From Allolobophora icterica (lineage: Eukaryota; Annelida; Clitellata; Crassiclitellata; Lumbricidae): 64,000 nt of DNA. Below are positions 46,001 through 56,800 of the stretch, piece by piece. Numbering within the stretch: position 1 is the first letter of the stretch; each line of letters opens with the position of its first letter. The translations under genes and the position numbers were made by a program. The DNA lies in NCBI GenBank assembly GCA_963556255.1, contig OY744607.1, positions 53,745,283 to 53,809,282 of the forward strand. The letters are read 5' to 3'. The notes under the pieces are model-generated. The model did no database searches, was not told where the DNA came from, and saw only the letters and a list, made by a program, of their open reading frames with translations.

Positions 46001-49000
46001 TCATTGAAAGGAACCCAATAAACTCCAGTGAAGATCTTATTACCCTCCCCTATCCGATTACCTGCAGGGTAGTACGTTACCCTACTATCCTCTATCCGAT
46101 TAAGGTGTACAGTACCCTACTCTCCCCTATCCGATTACCTGATGAGTTGCATATTATCCTACTCTCCCCGTCCGATTACCTGATAGATATTTTAGATATT
46201 TTCGTTTATTGCAAAATCAGACTGACACACCGCAGTCAGTAACAGTGGGGTCGGATTAAATTAGAATATGTTTGACAGTTGACAGTGCTGTCTGTACAAG
46301 CATGCTAACATATTGACGTCTGTAAAGAATTCGAGCGATATAGTTACGATCGTCTTTGGCAGGGAGTTTGATACTGTGGTGTCTTGGGCGGAGGTCATAA
46401 TGGCACAGGGCGATCGGTGCAAAAAGAGAGTGAAGGACATGCATCTCTGATCTAACTACTGCTTGGAGTAGTTTAGTCTCTGCAGCTGCAACCATCGTCT
46501 CAAATGATTCCACGGTGTGCGGGAGCAGGGACATTCGCTCCATCTTCCCCAGCAGGCGCTCCAGCCTGGATTGGTCCTCAGCAGATGCAAAGTCCCACCA
46601 GGACGGAGCCGCATAAAGTAGACGTGAGACGGTGGTCTCCTCTGCCACGACTTGCAGGGACTCGGGCGGCAAGCCATGGGCTCTCAGGACCCTTAAGGCG
46701 TGAAGAGAACCGGTGCCCGAGCTAAGGATCCGTTCGATATGTGATGTTGCGCGAAGGTCACTGCTGATGGAAACACCCTGGACAACCATTGATGTTACAC
46801 GCTCAAGAGAAGGGAGGGGAGGGGCAGACATATGCCGCCTGATCTGCGTGTGATCAGCATCTCCGTTGACTTGCTGGCATTGAGCTTGAGGTTGTTCCGG
46901 GAGGCCCAGGCAGCGATCGCCTCTAGCTCTTCGATAATCGTCGTCCTCATCGAAGTGACGACTATGAGGCATGTGTCTTCGGCGAACTTGACGATTCTGT
47001 TCTGGCTGTAAATTGGGTGACATTGACGATGAACATGGGAGGACCGATTGCGGACCCCTGGACGACGCTGGCATTGATGGTTGCCACCGTCCACAGCTGC
47101 CCGGCGAAGCGTGTCATGCGCTTCCGGTCCTGAAGGAAGTCTATCATCCAGTTGTAGACATTATCTGGTATGTCAAGATGAGACAGCTTGCGCGCTAGGA
47201 CGTATTGTCGGACGGTGTCGAAGGCTTTAGAAAAGTCGAGCGAGATTAGGGTGACATATGTGTTTTCTTTTAGAAGAGAGGAGGTCAGTTGGAGAATCGA
47301 GATTAGTGCGGCATTTGTGAAACTCGTCGGTCGAAAGGAGTACTGGTCGGCAAGATGGAGAGACATAGGTTGAGCCCGTAAGGAGGGGTACATGTAAGTG
47401 TGAACCAGGACTCGCTCGACCAGCCTGGACAGAACAGGAACTATGGAGATAGGGCGGAAGTCTGATGGAAGAGTCGGAGAATCGAGAATCGATGAGTTGC
47501 ACATTACCTTACTCTCCTTTATCCAATTACGTGATGAGGTGAATATTACCATACTCTCCCCTATCTGATTAACTGATGAGGTGCAAATTACCCTACTCTT
47601 CTCAATCTATGTCACTGCTGAGGTGCGATATACCATATTCTCCCTATCTGATTACGTGATTCGGTGCACATTACCCTACTCTCCCCATCCAATAACCTGA
47701 AGAGATGCATATTACCCCAGTATCCCCTATCTGACCGATTACCTGATGTCCCGTGGATTATTGCTCTTGTAAATCAGTTCAACACGAAGCACAGGATTGC
47801 GTCTGGATTCCAAGTTGGGAAGTTCGTACAGGGCAAAGATACTGCAATCAACATACAATCAATCAATGCACAATCAATTAATCAACATTATAGATAAACA
47901 ATTTACTTGATTGGAATGGATTTGCATTATGCCTCCCATATTTGGGAATGAAAACTTTCTTGTTTCAACAATCAATATACAATCAATACACAATCAATAT
48001 ACAATCAATAAACAATCAATAAGCAATCAATGAGCAATCAATACGCAATCAACATGCAATCAATACACAATAAATACGCAATAAATACACAATCAATAAG
48101 CAATCAATACGTTGTTGATGAACAATCAACTGTACTGGAATGGAATTATGCCTCCTATATTTGAAGGATAGAAATTTGTCTTGCTTTCTCAACTGTACAC
48201 TCATGCGAATCCCACATCAATACACAATAAATATTATTATTATTATTATTATCTTATATTAGTTTACCTTGCTTCACCTTTCTTAATTTCAACCTGTCTT
48301 TGATTTCTGGATCACTGCTATCATAATGCTCAAAGCATCAATTTATACCTTACAAGTTATATAGCGGAGCTATAGAAAATGGTCAGACTTGACTTTGACT
48401 TACCTTACTTCACATTGCTCCTTCTTACCTTCCTTTACTTTACCTTGCTTACTTTGCTCAATCTTATTACATCACCTTACCTTGCCTTGTTTTATCTCAC
48501 CTTACCTCAACTTACCTTACATTGCCTTACTTTACCTTTCCTTACCCTAGCTTGCTTTGACTTACCTTGGTTTGACTTACCCTGCCTTACCATTCAATAT
48601 CTAATCTTACCTGACCTCAACTTGCCTAACCTTACTTCGCCTTACCTTACTTCGCCTTGCCTTACTTCGCCTTACCTTACCTGACCTTATCTTACTTAAC
48701 TGCGCTTATCTCACCCTGCCTAACTTAATGTTATGCTACCTGACCTGACCTTACCTGAAGTTACCTTGCCTTACCTTCATCTGGATTCGTGAAGCGAAGT
48801 GAAGCTTAAGTAAGTAAACTAGTGGTAGGGTTACCTGTTGAGTTTGTAAGCGCAGCCGCTGCTACCATTCAGCATAAGGTGGACGTCGCCTTGAACAACA
48901 CGGGCAAACTGAATGAAAACAAAAACAAAAATTACCACCAAATTGCAAACAGCATGTTTTTATCAAGACAATTAATATAGCGCTCTTTAGGTACTTTACA

Positions 49001-50715
49001 AAAGGTACGATTTGATTCGATTAGATTAGATTAGATTCAAATTAGATTTAGATTAGATTTAGATTTAGATTAGTAGGCGTTGCATGATTAATACATTTAT
49101 TTCAGAATCAGGCGAGCAGTTTGCTTATGATCCATTTGTAAATGGTAAGTCATGTTACGTTATGTAAAGTTAATGTAATGTTAAGTTTTAGGCTAAGCAA
49201 CTTCTAGAACGTGGACAGATTGATCCGTGGTAGCAAGCGCAGCTCCATCGGGAGTCAAATCCAAGTTATGCTAAGTTATGTTATGTTAACAATATCTTAC
49301 AGCTGCAAGGACCGTGACGTCGATCTTATACCAGAGTCGGACTGGGACCATTTTGGGACCCTTGCGATTTAAATCATGCAAATGGCCCAAGGATCAAACC
49401 AGGCCCATAAAATGCAGTATTTTACGAATTGTTTTGATAGATCGATTGGGGCGATATAGTTGGCGATGGTAGTTCAATGGTCGCTTGGCGAGTTTGCATT
49501 TATTTAGAATATCTGTGCATTCATTCATTCATTCATTCATAGATTTATATAGCGCGTCTTCAAGGAAACTACTCAGAAGCGCTCCCGACTCCAGCACTGC
49601 GAAAAAGAGCAGTTTTCAGGCGGTCATAGAAGTTGCCAGAGGAAGATCTAGGATGTAGGCGCAGCTCAGGTGGAAGGCCATTCCATATGGTCGGGCCGAC
49701 CACCGAGAAGGCACGGGTCTGCATCATAGCATTGACGTATAGTTAATTCCTTTCTGCCCTATTGGCCACATGCGCTGAAACCAGAGGAGCCCGTGTGCCA
49801 CGTGACCAGACGACACATCCTCATCCCTATCTCACCTGCAACATGAACTGTTCAGTCTCTCTTTGCCTCTTTTCCTCAAACGATTGAAGGCCATTCTGTT
49901 TTAATCGTGGTGTTATGTAATGTAATGGAACATTTATGCAAATAGAAGCGCCAAACACGAGGCTAACAGTCAGGTGAACAAATGCTTTCTTAGTTGTCTA
50001 GAAAGGGCAGCAAAATCTCTAATGGTATTAGGGTCAGGCAGCAAAAGTGGAAGTCCATTCCAGATCGTCGTGCTGCAGCTGAAAAAATCTCGATGAACAT
50101 GCGTTATAGCTCGGAAACGCGGCAACAATTGAAAAAATTTCAACTACGCCGATGCCGCCACCTCTCTCTGTTAGGTCGGGAGCGCCTCTGATGAGTCTAT
50201 CTTGAAGTTGCGCTATATAAATTTACAATCACCATTACCATTTCCTAGCGCTGGAAGAGGAATTATATGATCCTTACGCTTCGAGACAGAGCCTTCCAGT
50301 AGGAGTTCTCAGCCTGGAGAGGGCACCGTATACTGTCCGATTCGGGACAGAAAACGGTGTTGATTCCAGGGGAGCTGAGCTGACCGCACCACGCGTCGAG
50401 ATCCGTTACGACGTGGCCTAAACATGCACATATCAAACTATAGATAATTCTGAATCTGTTGAGTGCCAACGTCTATTCTGTTTTGAACCAGGATGCATAT
50501 AAATTGTCCGTATATTATAGAATTTCATTTGTCCGAGAACTCCTACAAAGTTAACTATTTAAACCTACTCCAACCCAAACCACTCATGTATAATATATGT
50601 ATATAAATGTATGAATACAATAATAATAATAAAAATATTAATAGTAATAATAATAATAGTAAATTTATTATTATCATAAAAACTAATAATTATAATTATA
50701 ATAATAATTATAATG

Positions 50716-50759
<44 letters not shown>

Positions 50760-50784
50760 AATAATAATAACAATAATAATAATG

Positions 50785-50865
<81 letters not shown>

Positions 50866-53800
50866 TTAATAATAATAATGATGATACGCTTCGAAACAGA
50901 GCCTTCCAGTAGGAGTTCTCAGCCTGGAGAGGGCACGTTATACTGTCCGATGCGGGACAGGCAAAGGTGTTGATTCCAGGGAACTTGTCCTGACCGCACC
51001 ACTGGTCGAGATCCTTTACGACGTGGCCTAAACATGTGCATATCAAACTATGGATTATTCTGCATCTGTTGAGTGCCAACGTCTATTCTGTTTGGAACCA
51101 GTAATAATTACAATTATAACTATGATTATTGTTATTATTATACATATTGAAGTCACTAGCAATTATCACCTTTTATACTATTACTATTACTATTATTATA
51201 ATTTTTTTATTTCACTCCCTCAGGGACTTAGAAATTATTAGTATAATTATTCTGCAACGGCTACCCCTCTTCAGTGTCGGACAGAGCTTTGACAAAGTAA
51301 TCGCTGAACGCCACGGCATTAAAGCGTCGAAAAGTTATAGAGAGTCGCTGAAACAGAAAGCTGATCTCTCGGGGTTCGCCTGTAGCTTGAGTGAGGTGAC
51401 GGCCTAAGTCCGAAATAAAATCAACGCCCTTGTTGTTAATTGGGCCTAACGTTTCAACAGCTAACGGGATAAAGACATGCGACTTGAGGAATAGCATTGC
51501 ATTTCTTGTTTTTTCTGTCCTTTGCCGTCTCTGCCGCTGCTCCGGCTCGAGAGACTGTTGCGGAGAGATATGATGGCGCGAGCGCATCCATCACCGTGGC
51601 GTCCCAAACTAGGCCCCTGCCGGCTCTCCAAGGGATGAGGGTTATGCCATCCGGTCTTTTGCCGTGTGATCGGCTCAGGCCCCGTGGCTCCTTAACCGCA
51701 GGGCTCGGCATAATATTATCAGGTCGGTGATAACACCGTGTCTAACCACACGCCCAAAGCCTAGTGCGCAGCTAACTTCCCCTCTCGCTCAATCTCAGAC
51801 CGAAGGAAGTGACCGGCATAGAGACTGATAGAGTTGAGCCAGTCGGTGGCGTGTTGGGAGAGCTTTCCAGCGATCTTGGTCATATTTTTCCGAGACGATC
51901 CGTTCCAGGTGTTGCTTGTTCCATTTAGATTTTATGTGCGATGGGAAGTCATTTGTGATTGTAATCTCCAGGTCCGCCTGCCATTGCGCTGATAGTGCCT
52001 CGAAATGCTGGTCTGGATGGTTTATGGACGTTTGAGATGCAGTACTGAAAAGGGGAAATTTCCAACATAGAAATTTTTCACAAACGTTTAGGGGGTCTAC
52101 TATTCATCGGGCGGCTACTTCACATTCAACAAGACAGTGCCTCTGCACACCGAGCACGTGAGACCATTGCTCTGCTGTCCCGGGAGACACCCGACTTCAT
52201 ATCCCCGCAGCTGTAAACTTGAGATGCCGCCCAACAATCCAGACCTCAATCAACCAGACTATCAAATCTGGAGTGTACTGGAGGAGCGCGTTTATCGTTC
52301 CCGCATTCGTGACGTTGATCACCTGATCATCTGATTGAAGGGTGGCAGCTGTTTGACCACGTGATCATCGACCGGGCCATAAGACAGTGGCGTCTACGGT
52401 CTTGTGTCCGTTAACAAGGAGGACATTTTGAACACCAGCTGTAGCTGAACTTCACTTCCTTATAGCTCTTGTATGTTGGAAATTTCTTCTTTTCAGTACT
52501 GCATCTCAAACGTTCATAAACTTTACAAACTCACTAACATTTCCAAACGGCGTTACGATTTGGTGGTAATATGGCTACTGTTGTTGTTTTTAAAACTTCA
52601 GGCAAATGCTAAAAGTCTTGACCGAGTTATGACACTTTTTCTTCGGGTCTACTTTTCATCTGGACACAGTGTAGATCAGATTAGACTGGAATGGATTAGA
52701 CTAGATTGAATCAGATTCTAACCTTCCAGAGTGTCCGCTCTCGTTATAAACCTTCTGGCTTTCGCTAAGTATTTATATACGAACGAAGTGGAAACACCGC
52801 TCCAGTACATCGCCTACATCGACATTAGTCATGGTATAATAAGGTAAGGTATAATAAGACAAGGTTTAATAAAATGAGTTATAACAAGGTATGGTATTAA
52901 AAGGTATGGCATAATAAGTTATGGCATAATAAGGTATAATCTGTTCAGATATCATGAGGAAAGGTATAGGGTAAGGTATTATAAGGTAAGACATAAGTTA
53001 AGGTATAATAAGATAAGGTGTAATGAGGTATGATACAATAAGGTAAAGCATAATAAGGAGAGGTATAAAAAGGTAAGGCAACAGGTAGGACATAATAGGG
53101 TAAAGTAAAACAAAGGTATACTGAGGTAAGGCATAATAAGGTATGGTCATTGCAAGACAGGGTAAGGCAATAATAAGGTTAAAGGTCATAGCCAATAAAG
53201 TAACATACCAAAAGGTCAAGTTCAGTTTATGCAAAGCAAAGCACGCCAAGTAAGGTAAGGTTCACTCATTCCTTCATTAATAGAAGTTATATAGCGCTTC
53301 TCCGAGATAACTACTCAAGTTGCTTAAGGCGTGGCAAGGAATGGTAAGGTAATAAGGTCAGGTAAGGTAACATAAAGCAAGGTTAGGTAAAGTGACGTGA
53401 GCATGGTAAAGTAAGGTAAGTCAGGTAAGGTATTATAGTAAGGAGAGACAAGGCATGGTGTTATGTTAAGGCAAGGTATTTTAAGGCAAAGAATGTTTAG
53501 GTAAGGTAAGCTATAGTAAGATGACACAAGATATGGCGGTATGTTAAGGTAAGTTATGGTACGATGATGAGAAAAAAGTATGGTTATATTCTAATGAAAG
53601 GTATGTTATGGTATGGTGAGGTAAGTTACAAGTATGGTGGTATGGTAAGACAAGGTAAGGTAAGGTGAGCTGTGGTAAAATAGGACAAGGTAAGGTATGG
53701 TGTATGGTAAGGCATGGTGTGTCAAGGTATTTTTAGGTATGGTATGGTCATTAGTCAGGTTTGGTAACCTGTTTGCGCCGTTCGTCACTGGGATCTTCAA

Positions 53801-56800
53801 CACTTCTCTGCTGACTGGAGAATTTCCATCGAACTTCAGCGAAGCATATGTAACCCCAAGATTGAAGAAACAATCGCTTCCGTGTGATGATCCATCCAGC
53901 TACCGTCTCATCTCGAAAGTTTCCACATTATCGAAGCTTCTTGAGAGAATACTAAGTGTGCAGCTAATGGATTATCTCACCACATCTCACTTGCTATCAG
54001 GCCAACAATCGGCACACAGGCGGTTTCATTCAACGATGTGAGGCTAAAAGACTACACAGATCTTGTTGAGACTGCTGGCAGAGGAAACCACGCACTGCTT
54101 GGCCTCCTTGATCTGTCAGCCGCTTAGGACTGTATCACTCCATACTTATTGAGCGCCTTTCTCGTACCTTCGGGATAGGTTCCAAGGCGCTTGGATGGAT
54201 CCGTTCTCTTGGAGGTCTGTGGGGGTACGGCTGCCACCGTCTGATGCGGTTCGCGACATGGGTGTCCTACTCTGATCTCCTGATGACGGGCTACGTCAAT
54301 CAGTTGGTCAGCAGATGCTTCCCCCAATTGAGGCTAATCAGGAGCTGCATACGAGCTGTGCCTTTCGAGGCAGCAAAAACTGCAGTCGTCTATTTCGTGG
54401 TCATTCAGTTCGACCGCTGCAACAGCCTACTCGTGGTTGCACCTAAGTATCTATTGGACAGACTGCAGTCCGTTTTGAATTCGACAGCCAGGATAAACTG
54501 CAACCGCAGAAAGTACGATCGTGTTACACCGCTGCTTCGCGACGTACTGCACTGGCTGCAGGTACAGTATCGTATTGACCATAACTGGCACAGTTGGTGC
54601 ACAAGTCACTCCACGGCATTGCTCCCGAGTACCTCAGAATATACTGCAGTGACGTGGCTTCGTCTAGATCAGGACCTCCGTTGCGATCAGAGGTTAAAGA
54701 GTGATCTGAAAGCAGTGCCGTCTTAAGGCACGGGCATGCTGAGCAGTCACCAGGAACCCCACTATTCTAGGGGCCCCCCAAAAATAGTGCATACGCATAA
54801 TTTTGCTGGGGTACGAACGGTACCCGTACACCCATTTTTTGTACTGGATGGTACTTTACCCCCACTTTCATACCAACTGTTATACCAATTATTCCATTTC
54901 TCACAGGAAGCCCTCAAGACATAAAACAATTGCCGAGCATCGTCATCATCATTGTGATCACCATCATCATCTTCATTGTTATTGTTGTTATTGTTGTTAT
55001 TGTTGTTATTATTATTATTAATATTATGCATGGAATATAAACGAGGCATTGTTTAACAGTCACAAAGGGGAAACAATGCGAAATTTGGTATTCCCACTTT
55101 CTAGACTAAAGTTACGCCTATCTGAATTAATGTGTGCGTGGCCTCTACGCGCGGCTGAAGTAAAACTGCTTAGCTATGAGTGCAGACGTTGGAACAATAT
55201 TCCACCCTCAATTCGACAAACAGTTTTTAGGAATAACTCACTTTATTATTGTTCTGTGGCATTAAACATTCCTCCCTATTCTGGACTCTTTGACCTCAGT
55301 CTGTCCTGACGAAACGTGCAGAAGCTTATTCATCGATTGGAAATCTGTTCTCCTTCTTCAGTCAATTGAAAACAATAATGGTTGTGATGAGCTAAAGAAA
55401 ACGTGTGATCATCTGGCTAATGTGTATCGCTAAGACCTTGATTATGGTAACCTTCTAAATGAATGCACGCTTCTCAAGCACCACAACCCCCAAACCTTTC
55501 AACCTTCTTACATTCGCCAGGTATTCACCATCCAACCGTCCAGGTCTACTCGCTCATCATCATACCTTTCTCTATCTCGGCCTCCAATCTCTTCCTTTTT
55601 GAAATTCTGCAACCGCTTCTAAGTCTATTTAGTCTATACAGTACTGCACCGGCTCTTTGGAATGATCATCCAAAAGAAATCCGCCAGTTAGCTCATCGTC
55701 TTATCTCTCCTGTTAATTTCACCTCTCCTCCGTTTGAGCTCTCCTCCGCTGCTTTCCACTCACGACTGATAACCGACTCTTCGAGCTATCCTATCCTGAT
55801 TCTATTCCTGCGTCACCCCACAACCATTATCAACAGCGATTACCACCGTAGCTCCACGTTGTCTCCTCGGCCTAACCTCCGCGCACCTGGCACCGCAACG
55901 GACAAGGCAGCCTGGCTATCGCGGACTTGATCTGATGTAGGCCTATAGCGCAGGTCCACAAGCTGGTCTCCCAGACGTGGCTTTTGTGCGGCGATAAGAT
56001 ATTTCGGAGATTTACACTACATTACATGGTTCTGTTTTCAGACTCTCCTTGCGTTGTACAGAAAAATAAAAAAAAACGAAAACGTCGTTTTTTCAAAGAA
56101 GTAAAAAACGTAAAAGAAAATTTTAGACTCTGTTACATCTTGTACTGCAATTTAAAAGTAAAAACCTTTTTTGCACAATTTAACCAGCAGATAACACTGT
56201 ACTGTACTATTTATTTCTCAAATAAATGGGGAGGGCGATAGAGTAATAATAACACCATGGCCAGGAGTGCATCAGATCGCGGTTCGAAAAAAATTATTGT
56301 TATTAAATGATGACGTTAAATAGTGACCTAAATTAGTTAAATCTTTGAAAGTACGGAGACAAAGTAAGGGACATCATTCAAAAATCAAATTAAACAAAAT
56401 GTTAACAGACAGTAAATAAACAAGTAAAGTTACTTACAAAAAAACGGAAAAAACGTAACGAAAAACTAGATTTTTTGGAAATAAACTAAAAACCGAAAAA
56501 AACGGTTGATTAATAATAAATAGCTCCTACGGTACCATCTCTGTCTGAACGGCGTGTGGGCCCGGTCTACCAATTAATTATCATTTTATATGTTGAAATA
56601 TTTGTGTTTTATTGTTCAAAAGTGTGTGTTGATTTATCTTCACTATACAGTATGTTTCTTTACGTTTAGACATTCATTTTGTTACAAAGTGAATGTTGAA
56701 ATTACCTATAAATCTATAGGTTTAATTTATTAACCATTTAAAATTTAAACTTTAAAATTTTATCCCCGTGGGTGATGGGAAAGGGACCCAGTGCATTGTT

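Noticed and set aside
46504..47373. Plus-strand frames over 46504-47373
   Set aside because: Shadows of the minus-strand LINE reverse transcriptase.
49104..49144. Short plus-strand frame between TTTATTTCAG and GTAAGT
   Set aside because: Good splice sites but only 41 bp, with no partner exon in compatible phase.
52730..52836. Plus-strand exon-like frame with acceptor and donor
   Set aside because: The minus strand here is cyclase exon 3, with matching motifs and phases on both sides; the plus-strand reading is its shadow.
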